Shown: positions 1 through 6,199 of the stretch, one piece after another | Position numbering within the stretch: position 1 is the first letter of the stretch | How the letters are laid out: each line of letters starts with the position of its first letter | NCBI GenBank assembly: GCA_902521465.1 | Contig: CABYRL010000005.1 | Location: forward strand, 26,864-90,863 | Source: an uncultured Alphaproteobacteria bacterium | Lineage (GTDB): Bacteria; Pseudomonadota; Alphaproteobacteria; HIMB59 | DNA: 64,000 nucleotides | Direction: 5' to 3' | Notes under the pieces: model-generated | Seen by the model: only the letters and a program-made list of their open reading frames with translations | The model's database searches: none | What the model was told of the DNA's origin: nothing | Position numbers and translations under genes: made by a program

Positions 1-1
1 A

Positions 2-625
2 AAAAGAATGATAATAATAGGAACTAAACAAAAAGACCTAAAATACCAAGTCCCGAAGATTAAAAATTTTCCTGATGATGATCTTTTTTCTAAAGGAAAA
101 AAATATATCACTGTTAAAGATGCAATAGATGACTTGCCAAAAATAACTGATAATTGGAGAGTCGATGAATGTGCTTATTCAAAATCAAAAAATTTAAATA
201 ATTATCAAAAATTAATGAGAAAAAATACAAATGGAACAGTGAAAAATAATATTTGTAGAATGACCAATGATAGGGCAAAAAAAGTTTTTAGACATATGAG
301 CCAAGGAAGTAAATATATGGATTTACCAAAACAAATAAGAAATATTTTACCCTTTAGAGAGGATATTTTTCATGACCGTTTAAAAAGATTGGTAAATAAC
401 AAACCATCTTGGACAGTTATTGCACACATAGGTATGGATGGTTATATGTACATTCATCCAACTGAAACAAGAACTCTGTCAGTAAGAGAGGCAGCAAGGC
501 TACAATCATTTCCAGATGATTTTGTTTTTTTGGGAACTCAGATGCAAACTTATCATCAAGTTGGTAATGCAGTCCCTGTAATTTTGGCTGAAGAAATAGC
601 AAGATCAATAAAAAACACAGCTTAA
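2..625 (+). CDS. C5 cytosine-specific DNA methyltransferase, C-terminal part (runs off the left edge)
   Basis: The reading frame is open from the first full codon, so the gene begins before the window; the ATG at 8 is probably internal. Visible are the C-terminal family motifs: motif IX, TLSVREAARLQSFPDD (about residues 156-171 counted from that ATG), and motif X, QVGNAVP (184-190). The segment before them is the likely target-recognition domain. The SAM-binding motif I and the catalytic Pro-Cys motif IV would lie upstream and cannot be checked. The family methylates cytosine at C5, usually for restriction-modification or phage self-protection. The gene converges on, and overlaps by 4 bp, an unknown minus-strand gene, in accessory DNA next to tRNA-Thr. 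Confidence 0.9.
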   Translation, partial: KRMIIIGTKQKDLKYQVPKIKNFPDDDLFSKGKKYITVKDAIDDLPKITDNWRVDECAYSKSKNLNNYQKLMRKNTNGTVKNNICRMTNDRAKKVFRHMSQGSKYMDLPKQIRNILPFREDIFHDRLKRLVNNKPSWTVIAHIGMDGYMYIHPTETRTLSVREAARLQSFPDDFVFLGTQMQTYHQVGNAVPVILAEEIARSIKNTA

Positions 626-1038
626 TTTAAAAACTTACTAATAATTTTTTTATATCTGCTGTCCTCATGTATTTTAATTACTTCATTTATTATTAGTATC
701 TCGAGGCACTCCTCTAACATTTCATTACTAGGTTCTTTACCAAAAATTTTGACAAAATATTTTTCTCTTATTACCCTTCTTAATTCTTCTAATGGGCAGT
801 ATTCGCACCACATTTTATCTTTCATTACTTCGATATTTAATTTTGATTGAAAAATACTCATTTCACCAAATTTCTGCAAAATAGTTTTTAATTCCTCGTC
901 ACTTATATAAGCTAAGTTTTTGATTTTATAATCGAAGACCTCTTTTAGTCCTTCATATTTGTATATATCGTGTAGATAGCCAAGTAAGTGATCATAATAA
1001 TTATATTTCCATTCTTCATATTCAAATAATTTCATCAT
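622..1038 (-). CDS. Hypothetical protein, 138 aa, next to the DNA methyltransferase
   Basis: I do not recognise this protein. It is charged, apparently soluble and mostly helical, with a CEYC pair near residue 79 and no signal peptide or membrane segment. It begins MMKLFEYEEW and lies between tRNA-Thr and the methyltransferase, overlapping the methyltransferase stop by 4 bp on the opposite strand. It could be a restriction or accessory partner of the methyltransferase, but no catalytic PD-(D/E)XK or HNH signature is visible, so that is only a guess from position. Confidence 0.6.
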   Translation of the reverse strand: MMKLFEYEEWKYNYYDHLLGYLHDIYKYEGLKEVFDYKIKNLAYISDEELKTILQKFGEMSIFQSKLNIEVMKDKMWCEYCPLEELRRVIREKYFVKIFGKEPSNEMLEECLEILIINEVIKIHEDSRYKKIISKFLN

Positions 1039-1069
1039 TTACTATATTTAATTAAAATCTTTTATAATT

Positions 1070-1144
1070 TGGTGCCGCCGAGAAGAATTGAACTTCCGAC
1101 CCCACCCTTACCAAGGGTGTGCTCTACCACTGAGCTACGGCGGC
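1070..1144 (-). tRNA. tRNA-Thr (anticodon GGT), intact
   Basis: The minus strand folds as a complete cloverleaf. The acceptor stem pairs GCCGCCG with CGGCGGC. The D arm contains GCTCAGTGGTAGAGC. The anticodon stem is CACCC/GGGTG around the loop TTGGTAA (anticodon GGT). The T arm contains GGTTC-type GTTCAATTC. The 3' end is ACCA with CCA encoded. The 39 bp from its 5' end to the anticodon loop are repeated exactly at 2536-2574, so this gene is the reconstituted end of an insertion. Confidence 0.95.
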
Positions 1145-1154
1145 ATAACTTATA

Positions 1155-1181
1155 TTTATAGGGATATTTAATAACTCTCAA
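1155..1181 (-). promoter_or_regulatory. Candidate promoter for intact tRNA-Thr, located inside the inserted element
   Basis: On the minus strand TTGAGA (1176-1181) precedes TATAAA (1155-1160) by 15 bp, or TAAATA (1153-1158) by 17 bp. The box ends about 10 bp before the tRNA 5' end at 1144. If the element model is right, this promoter was brought in by the element to replace the native one near 2582. Confidence 0.45.
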
Positions 1182-1198
1182 GTATTAGATTTTATGAA

Positions 1199-1215
1199 GT
1201 GTGCTTAATGTGTGC
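1199..1215 (+). repeat. Two GTGTGC direct repeats, 11 bp apart, at the tRNA-proximal end of the element
   Basis: GTGTGC occurs at 1199-1204 and 1210-1215. The one-turn spacing matches the repeats at the ends of the ssrA cassettes. They are probable arm-type binding sites for a recombinase or directionality factor (inference). Confidence 0.5.
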
Positions 1216-1217
1216 AT

Positions 1218-1664
1218 TTAACTTAAATGGTCTTTGTAATTTTCAATGTCAGGGTCAAAAGCTCCAAAAGTCAAAAAATTAGCAAATCTGATTGTTCTTA
1301 ACATTGTTATTTCTGAAAATAATAGATATGCATTACAGCATATAAATAAAAAAATTATTCCGAACCAAATGAATAAGAGTGCTAAAACATTTACAACAAA
1401 AAATAATAAAAAAATTAAAGTTCCAAAAATAAAATGATCCTCAAAGATTTGATATATTCTCATGGCGAAATAAAATTCATATTTAAAAATTAGAATTAAA
1501 TAAGGCTCAATTAAGATATAAAGTTTCCCACTTAATAAAAAATACCAAAAACCCAATGATATAACTATAGTATATAAAAAAGGAATTAAAAAAAACAAAT
1601 CAGTTTTTTTTAAATCCCAATACTTATTAATAAATTTAAAAATATTTAATTTTAATTTGTCCAT
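1218..1664 (-). CDS. Hypothetical membrane protein, 148 aa (element cargo)
   Basis: This is a strongly hydrophobic protein with about three or four predicted membrane segments: near residues 24-48, a weaker one near 50-66, and two close together near 77-116. The soluble tail ends DIENYKDHLS. I do not recognise the family. Its start overlaps the end of the 77-aa membrane protein upstream by 13 bp, so the two are translationally coupled. It is the last gene of a three-gene minus-strand operon inside the tRNA-Thr element. All three products are membrane proteins, so a joint membrane complex is possible, but no function can be assigned. Confidence 0.65.
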   Translation of the reverse strand: MDKLKLNIFKFINKYWDLKKTDLFFLIPFLYTIVISLGFWYFLLSGKLYILIEPYLILIFKYEFYFAMRIYQIFEDHFIFGTLIFLLFFVVNVLALLFIWFGIIFLFICCNAYLLFSEITMLRTIRFANFLTFGAFDPDIENYKDHLS

Positions 1665-1885
1665 ATTTTACGGATTTTTTTATATATTAAAAACCATATA
1701 GAAAGAAATATTACTGATAATATTATTATTTCCTCATAGTTTATTCCCCAACTATATAAATGTTCTAAAAAATCAATAAGGGGAGCTCCAATAAAATTGG
1801 GCAAGTAAGGAGAAATAAAAACTATAAATAATAAAATAATATTTGTTAGAACATATGAAGATACAATAGATAAGAAGATTTTCAT
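1652..1885 (-). CDS. Small membrane protein, 77 aa (element cargo)
   Basis: Two hydrophobic segments (about residues 5-28 and 52-68) are followed by a basic tail, KKIRKIWTN. Its ATG overlaps the stop of the 55-aa gene upstream as ATGA, and its own 3' end overlaps the 148-aa gene downstream. The tight coupling supports a real operon. No family is recognised. Confidence 0.6.
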   Translation of the reverse strand: MKIFLSIVSSYVLTNIILLFIVFISPYLPNFIGAPLIDFLEHLYSWGINYEEIIILSVIFLSIWFLIYKKIRKIWTN

Positions 1886-2049
1886 TTCTTTTTATTTTTT
1901 TCTCTTCTCCACAGTATGAAAAATAACAATATCAAAGCTGGTTGTAAAATTACAAAGATTACAATATTAGCTAGTTCATAGCCCATTCCAGTTAAATCGC
2001 CTATTACTTCTAAAACCCAGACACACCATTGAAAGAAATCATTAATCAT
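1882..2049 (-). CDS. Small membrane protein, 55 aa, with GD-TG-GY-N motif (element cargo)
   Basis: The minus strand reads from ATG at 2049 to TGA at 1882-1884, giving MINDFFQWCVWVLEVIGDLT, then GMGYELANIVIFVILQPALI, and a hydrophobic stretch ending RREKNKKK. The motif GDLTGMGYELAN (residues 17-28) precedes a single membrane helix. The same arrangement (GDKTGLGYTGIN) occurs in the 70-aa protein at 22688-22900, carried by an ssrA cassette. From memory, short proteins of this shape are common in marine bacterial genomes, but I know no function. It is the first gene of the membrane operon and couples to the next through an ATGA overlap. Confidence 0.65.
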   Translation of the reverse strand: MINDFFQWCVWVLEVIGDLTGMGYELANIVIFVILQPALILLFFILWRREKNKKK

Positions 2050-2073
2050 TACAAACTCTCACTAAGAGGGTTT

Positions 2074-2379
2074 TCATTTTATACAGTTTGATTTAACTCT
2101 CTGAGAACTATTAATGAAATTTTGAGATGGAGTTTGATATTTTTGTTGATAAGACATTTCTTTTTCATCAAGTAAATTCATCATAGATCTAATATAACAT
2201 TCACAAAATGTATTATAATTTCCAATGGTCATCTTGCTTGCATTAAATTGTTGTTTGTCATTTTTACATTGTTTTATTCCATAATTGATTTGGTCTTCAG
2301 TTATAACTGTCTTTGCAATAGAGATATTGGTCGAACTCAAACTAGGGATTAATAACAATAGTGCTAAGAGTGTTTTCAT
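2074..2379 (-). CDS. Secreted Cys-containing hypothetical protein, 101 aa (element cargo)
   Basis: A clear N-terminal signal peptide (MKTLLALLLLIPSLSSTNIS) is followed by a short polar mature domain. Its four Cys (KQCKN, FCECY, SNCIK) could form two disulfides in the periplasm. It lies at the distal end of the tRNA-Thr element, 25 bp upstream of the small membrane-protein operon on the same strand. No family is recognised. Confidence 0.6.
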   Translation of the reverse strand: MKTLLALLLLIPSLSSTNISIAKTVITEDQINYGIKQCKNDKQQFNASKMTIGNYNTFCECYIRSMMNLLDEKEMSYQQKYQTPSQNFINSSQRVKSNCIK

Positions 2380-2412
2380 ATGAAGTTAAGTCTAATTAAA
2401 GATTAATTTTCA

Positions 2413-2476
2413 GCCAACCAAAATGTGCAGAAAATGAGCGAAAATTTCTGAAACTTAATGCACACTTTGGTTTGGC
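2413..2476. repeat. Imperfect inverted repeat at the distal end of the tRNA-Thr element
   Basis: GCCAACCAAAATGTGCA (2413-2429) is nearly the reverse complement of TGCACACTTTGGTTTGGC (2459-2476), with a 29-bp spacer. The arms contain the same TGTGCA word found as direct repeats at the other end of the element. The position, about 60 bp from the att copy, suggests a protein-binding or processing site. Confidence 0.5.
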
Positions 2477-2535
2477 ATTACCCAAAAGAACAAGTTTTTG
2501 TCGATTTTTGTTCATTATGGTAAGAAAGTACTCTA

Positions 2536-2574
2536 TTACCAAGGGTGTGCTCTACCACTGAGCTACGGCGGCAT
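2536..2574 (-). repeat. tRNA-Thr 5'-half fragment (39-bp att copy)
   Basis: This is an exact copy of 1108-1146: acceptor 5' strand, D arm and anticodon stem up to the loop, ending at TTGGTAA on the minus strand. Beyond that the sequence diverges, so it cannot fold as a tRNA. It is interpreted as the attachment-site copy left at the far end of an insertion. It keeps a TATAAT just upstream. Confidence 0.85.
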
Positions 2575-2581
2575 TTTTAAA

Positions 2582-2587
2582 ATTATA
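2582..2587 (-). promoter_or_regulatory. TATAAT -10 box in front of the tRNA-Thr fragment (likely the original tRNA promoter)
   Basis: The minus strand has a consensus TATAAT ending 9 bp before the GCCGCCG that starts the tRNA fragment. No good -35 box is obvious. If this is the ancestral tRNA-Thr promoter, it now drives only a truncated tRNA followed by the element's own sequence. Confidence 0.4.
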
Positions 2588-2592
2588 GACTA

Positions 2593-2778
2593 TTAATACA
2601 TATTAAAAAACATTATCAAAAGACACCCTGCTGTCAGGTATTTAGAGATTTCATAAAGAATTTTCCATTTATTATTATTTTGACTCACACGCCATGTAGC
2701 AAAAGTAATTGCCAAAAAAACAAATGATACAAACCACATTAAATTAGGGTTTTTTGTTAAATCAATAATAACTGACAT
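2593..2778 (-). CDS. Small membrane protein, 61 aa
   Basis: Two hydrophobic segments (about residues 14-30 and 45-60) are joined by a short polar loop, RVSQNNNKWKILYEI. It starts 2 bp after the end of another small membrane-protein gene on the same strand, so the two are probably co-transcribed. It ends just before the tRNA-Thr fragment. No family is recognised. Confidence 0.5.
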   Translation of the reverse strand: MSVIIDLTKNPNLMWFVSFVFLAITFATWRVSQNNNKWKILYEISKYLTAGCLLIMFFNMY

Positions 2779-2780
2779 TA

Positions 2781-2969
2781 TTAATTCACAAGGTAAAACT
2801 TATCTACCAGATAGTTTATTAACAAGACTAATCCAATCATAAATACCCAATATAGTTTTTTGTTGTTTCTAATAAAGGGTATCCCAATAGCACTGTATCT
2901 AAATAATTTATGAAGTCCCCACACAATTAAGGGGATTAAAAACAACCAAAAAATAATTTCCCAAATCAT
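2781..2969 (-). CDS. Small membrane protein, 62 aa
   Basis: The protein has two membrane helices (about residues 3-19 and 41-57) and a positively charged connecting loop. It lies 13 bp downstream of the methyltransferase gene at 2983 and 2 bp upstream of a second small membrane-protein gene, all on the minus strand. Function is unknown. Confidence 0.5.
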   Translation of the reverse strand: MIWEIIFWLFLIPLIVWGLHKLFRYSAIGIPFIRNNKKLYWVFMIGLVLLINYLVDKFYLVN

Positions 2970-2982
2970 TTTCTAACTTTAA

Positions 2983-3594
2983 TTATTTCTTTTTTAATAA
3001 GACTATCCTAATTTTAATATCTGAACCAAAATCTTTATTTTTTGGAAGATAATTTAAAGGTCTTGATATATAGATCGAGTTGAAATCAGTTAATTTTTCC
3101 AAAATATTATCAAATTTTAATTCTCTCCATAAATCTACTCTATGTGTAAATATAAAATAACCATTTTTTGAAAGATAATAAGAGACTAGTTTAAAAAGTG
3201 ATTGATGATTATCACAATATGTCATTGCACCAATAAGACTTACTATGTTGTACTTATTTGTTATTTTGATTTTATTCTCAAAACTCTTTTTATAAAGATA
3301 TCTATATTTTCCATTTCTTTTAGATATATCTAATATTTTTTTAGAAATATCAGATCCATCACAAATACAATTAGGATAAGCTTTTAAAAATTCATCAACA
3401 AAAAGTCCTGTGCCACATGCTAAATCTAAAATAAATTTTGGTTTTTTTTTGATATATTTCTTTAAGATGTTAACCGATTGTAATGGCGCTTTATATTCCC
3501 ATTGATACAATGTCTTATCATATGAACTAGACCAATTATCATAATATTTTTCTATGTCTTTTTTGTTACCAATGCCTTTACGAAGAGATTTCAT
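2983..3594 (-). CDS. SAM-dependent class I methyltransferase
   Basis: The protein (203 aa) has the Rossmann-type SAM site: motif I ILDLACGTGLF at residues 55-65, with an acidic second strand, DGSDIS (79-84). The N-terminal WSSSYDKTL resembles the methyltransferase type-11/12 and TPMT-like families. The substrate cannot be told from sequence. The two genes after it on the same strand encode small membrane proteins. Confidence 0.8.
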   Translation of the reverse strand: MKSLRKGIGNKKDIEKYYDNWSSSYDKTLYQWEYKAPLQSVNILKKYIKKKPKFILDLACGTGLFVDEFLKAYPNCICDGSDISKKILDISKRNGKYRYLYKKSFENKIKITNKYNIVSLIGAMTYCDNHQSLFKLVSYYLSKNGYFIFTHRVDLWRELKFDNILEKLTDFNSIYISRPLNYLPKNKDFGSDIKIRIVLLKKK

Positions 3595-3683
3595 TTAAAT
3601 TTAAAAACTAGCTAATTTATTATCATTTACCAATTAATCTTCATCATATTGTAATTTTTGTAAAATGATGATATTTAAATTTT

Positions 3684-3764
3684 ATGGATAATAATAAACC
3701 AAAACCTGATTGTGGTTGTTCTTGCCCATGCTGTTGCACATGTGGCGACGGTTGTTGTCAATAA
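3684..3764 (+). CDS. 26-residue cysteine-rich peptide, metallothionein-like
   Basis: A small ORF from ATG to TAA encodes MDNNKPKPDCGCSCPC followed by CCTCGDGCCQ. Nine of 26 residues are Cys (10, 12, 14, 16, 17, 18, 20, 24, 25), giving CxCxCxCCCxCxxxCC. Dense CxC and CC spacing is typical of metal-thiolate clusters such as metallothioneins. No aromatic residue and no signal sequence is present. The 3' end overlaps the stop of the opposite-strand small membrane ORF by a few bases. Metal binding is inferred from composition; homology to a named metallothionein family is not claimed. Confidence 0.55.
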   Translation: MDNNKPKPDCGCSCPCCCTCGDGCCQ

Positions 3765-3916
3765 ATAATTTTAACAAGAACAATTATTCCTAAAATAAAA
3801 CCGAATATTACGTCTACGTATTTCCCTTTTTTTCTGGCCATTAGATAAAAAGAAATTAAAGCTAAAGTAATTACTACAATGCTCGATAAGTTTGTTACAA
3901 AAGAAGAGGGCTCCAT
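3758..3916 (-). CDS. Small membrane protein, 52 aa
   Basis: The ATG follows directly after tandem stop codons (TAA TAA ATG) of the Anbu gene, so the pair is likely co-transcribed. The product starts MEPSSFVTNLSSIVVITLAL and has two hydrophobic segments separated by a basic turn, MARKKGKYVD: a hairpin membrane protein. No family is recognised. Confidence 0.55.
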   Translation of the reverse strand: MEPSSFVTNLSSIVVITLALISFYLMARKKGKYVDVIFGFILGIIVLVKIIY

Positions 3917-3919
3917 TTA

Positions 3920-4645
3920 TTATTCTTCCCATTTAAAACGATCGAAAGATTTAAAAATTTCAAATATTCCTTTTTCCCATTGTTTAGATATGTATTGATA
4001 ATCGTCATCATTAATTTCAAGAGATTGTTGGTAAACTATTTTTGAAAAATTATTTTTATATACAACTAAGTCTATTGGCGGACCAACAGATAAATCTGCT
4101 TTCATTGTACTGTCCATACTTATTAAAGCACATCTTGCTGCATCTCCAAGATAAGTATCTGACTTGACAACTCTGTCTAATATTGGCTTACCATACTTTA
4201 TTTCTCCAATGACAAGGTAAGGTTTGAATTCACTTGATTTAATAAAGTTACCCTGTGGGTAAACCAAATATAATTCTGAATCTTGATCTTTTATATGTCC
4301 GCCAACTATAAAAGTTGAACCTAATTCAATAGTCTCTTGATTAATACCATCTGGTGAGGAATGTTTAACATTTAATCTCCCAATATATTTTGCTATTTCA
4401 TTTAAATTAAATAAATTATTTAAATTATTCCCATTTTTATCTTCTTCTAAATCTTTAGTAATCGAATTAAAGACTGCTTGAGAAGTAGCTAAATTTCCTG
4501 AAGTTAAAATTATTATATTTCTATCAATGCCTTTATGGACATACATTTTAGAATAAGAGTTAAAGTTATCTAGGCCTGCATTTGTCCTTCTGTCAGATGC
4601 AAAAACCATCCCCTCATTTACTTTTATTCCTACACAGTAAGTCAC
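3920..4645 (-). CDS. Anbu, proteasome-like N-terminal threonine hydrolase
   Basis: The protein (241 aa) begins MTYCVGIKVNEGMVFASDRR. This is the Anbu/COG3484 signature: after Met removal, Thr2 becomes the nucleophile. The following lines are conserved too: RTNAGLDNFNSYSKM, then ILTSGNLATSQAV. Anbu forms self-compartmentalising rings related to proteasome beta subunits and HslV. In many proteobacteria it sits in a locus with a COG2308 ATP-grasp protein, an alpha-E protein and a transglutaminase-like protein. Here only the ATP-grasp gene is beside it, divergently, with a 105-bp shared upstream region. Confidence 0.9.
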   Translation of the reverse strand: MTYCVGIKVNEGMVFASDRRTNAGLDNFNSYSKMYVHKGIDRNIIILTSGNLATSQAVFNSITKDLEEDKNGNNLNNLFNLNEIAKYIGRLNVKHSSPDGINQETIELGSTFIVGGHIKDQDSELYLVYPQGNFIKSSEFKPYLVIGEIKYGKPILDRVVKSDTYLGDAARCALISMDSTMKADLSVGPPIDLVVYKNNFSKIVYQQSLEINDDDYQYISKQWEKGIFEIFKSFDRFKWEE

Positions 4646-4750
4646 ATTTTAATTAAATAGCTAATTTTTTAAAAATACAAACGATTATTTACATACCTTC
4701 AATCTAAACTATGCATAACTATTAATAGGCATATATTGTATTTTTAAGCA

Positions 4751-6196
4751 GTGAGCATAAACTGGAGAAATTACAATTCAAAAAATAGCTATGATGAGTA
4801 TTTAACTCCTGAAAAAAGTCTAAGAAAAGAAGCTAAAGTAATTTCTAAAATATTAAATAGTTACTCAATCAAAGATTTAGAAAGAATTGAACAAAATTGT
4901 CAAAGCACAATAAGCTCTCGTGGCATTAATTTTAAAGTTTACTCTGCTGATAAAAAAGCTGCAGAGGAAAAAAAATGGCCATTGGATATTATTCCAAGGA
5001 TTATTCTTAAATCCCAATGGCTTAAGGTAAGAAAAGGATTAATACAAAGGTGTAAAGCTTTAAATCTTTTTATAAATGATGTTTATAATCAAAAAAAAAT
5101 ATTCAAAGACAACATTGTTCCAAAAGATTTAGTATTTAAATCTCAAAATTATCTTAAACAATGTGAGGGTTTTCATCCAAAAAAAAAGATTTGGTCTCAT
5201 ATTTCAGGAATAGATTTAATTAGAAACATTGATGGAAAATTTTTAGTGCTAGAAGATAACCTTCGTGTTCCTTCAGGTGTTTCATATATGCTTGAAAATA
5301 GAATGGTAATGGGGGAAGTGTTTCCTGAATTATTTACGCGTTATAGAGTTTCACCGATCAATCACTATTGCAATAGACTCTATCATTGTATGTTAGATGC
5401 CATACCATATAAAAAAAATAACCCAACAATGGTTGTATTAACGCCAGGAGTTTATAACTCTGCATACTTTGAACATTCATTTTTAGCACAGCAAATGGGA
5501 ATTGCTCTAGTTGAGGGAAAAGATCTTTATGTCGAAAATGACAAAGTTTACGTAAAGACAGTTAAAGGGGGTTTAAGAGTTGATTGTATATATAGAAGGA
5601 TTGATGATACTTTTTTAGATCCCAAAACATTTTTTAAAGGTTCTTTGTTAGGCGTAGCGGGTTTATACAAATCTTACAGAAAAGGCAATGTTGGACTTCT
5701 AAATGCACCTGGAAGTGGGGTAGCAGATGATAAGGTTATATACTCATATGTTCCTAAAATAATTAAATATTATCTAGATGAAGAACCTAAATTAGATCAA
5801 GTAGAGACATATTTATGTCACAATAAATCCGAGAGAGATCACGTAATATCTAATATTTCAAAAATGATAGTAAAACCAGCTGATGGATCTGGTGGCTATG
5901 GAATTATAGTAGGACCTAAATCCTCTAAATCTGAGAGAGAGGCATATATTAGAAAAATTCTACATAACCCAAGAAACTTTATAGCTCAACCTTTAGAAAT
6001 ATTATCAACTACCCCAACTTTGCAGGGAAATTTAATTGAACCTCGACATCAAGATTTACGACCATTTATTCTTTCTGGAAGAGAGACATACGTGACTATG
6101 GGTGGTTTGACGAGAGTTGCTCTTAAAAAGGGAAGTACGATAGTAAATAGCTCACAGGGTGGAGGCTCTAAAGACACTATGATTGTAGAAGATTAA
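4751..6196 (+). CDS. Circularly permuted ATP-grasp protein (COG2308 family)
   Basis: The 481-aa product starts at GTG and is full length for the family. It contains GVSYMLENRMVM, GPGSGVADDK-like APGSGVADDKVIYSYVP, a glycine-rich nucleotide loop KPADGSGGYG, and the typical end VNSSQGGGSKDT. The family is predicted to ligate peptides using ATP and is genetically linked to Anbu, alpha-E and transglutaminase genes. The usual downstream alpha-E and transglutaminase genes are absent: the next gene converges on this one, 4 bp away. Confidence 0.85.
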   Translation: MSINWRNYNSKNSYDEYLTPEKSLRKEAKVISKILNSYSIKDLERIEQNCQSTISSRGINFKVYSADKKAAEEKKWPLDIIPRIILKSQWLKVRKGLIQRCKALNLFINDVYNQKKIFKDNIVPKDLVFKSQNYLKQCEGFHPKKKIWSHISGIDLIRNIDGKFLVLEDNLRVPSGVSYMLENRMVMGEVFPELFTRYRVSPINHYCNRLYHCMLDAIPYKKNNPTMVVLTPGVYNSAYFEHSFLAQQMGIALVEGKDLYVENDKVYVKTVKGGLRVDCIYRRIDDTFLDPKTFFKGSLLGVAGLYKSYRKGNVGLLNAPGSGVADDKVIYSYVPKIIKYYLDEEPKLDQVETYLCHNKSERDHVISNISKMIVKPADGSGGYGIIVGPKSSKSEREAYIRKILHNPRNFIAQPLEILSTTPTLQGNLIEPRHQDLRPFILSGRETYVTMGGLTRVALKKGSTIVNSSQGGGSKDTMIVED

Positions 6197-6199
6197 ATT

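Larger units (their letters stand above)
1147..2574. mobile_element. Recombinase-less integrative element in tRNA-Thr
   Basis: The segment is bounded by the intact tRNA-Thr and an exact 39-bp copy of the tRNA 5' half (1108-1146 and 2536-2574), the direct repeat expected from site-specific recombination up to the anticodon loop. It carries four minus-strand genes: three overlapping membrane proteins and one secreted protein. No integrase, transposase or replication gene is present. Short GTGTGC words lie at one end, and an inverted TGTGCA/TGCACA structure at the other. The layout resembles that of the ssrA cassettes at 18.6-22.9 kb. Confidence 0.7.

Noticed and set aside
1246..1437. Plus-strand frame inside the 148-aa membrane-protein gene
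   Set aside because: Lys/Asn-rich low-complexity translation opposite a coupled operon gene; no independent support.
2536..2574. Second tRNA-Thr gene
   Set aside because: Only the 5' half to the anticodon loop is present; no T arm or acceptor 3' strand follows.
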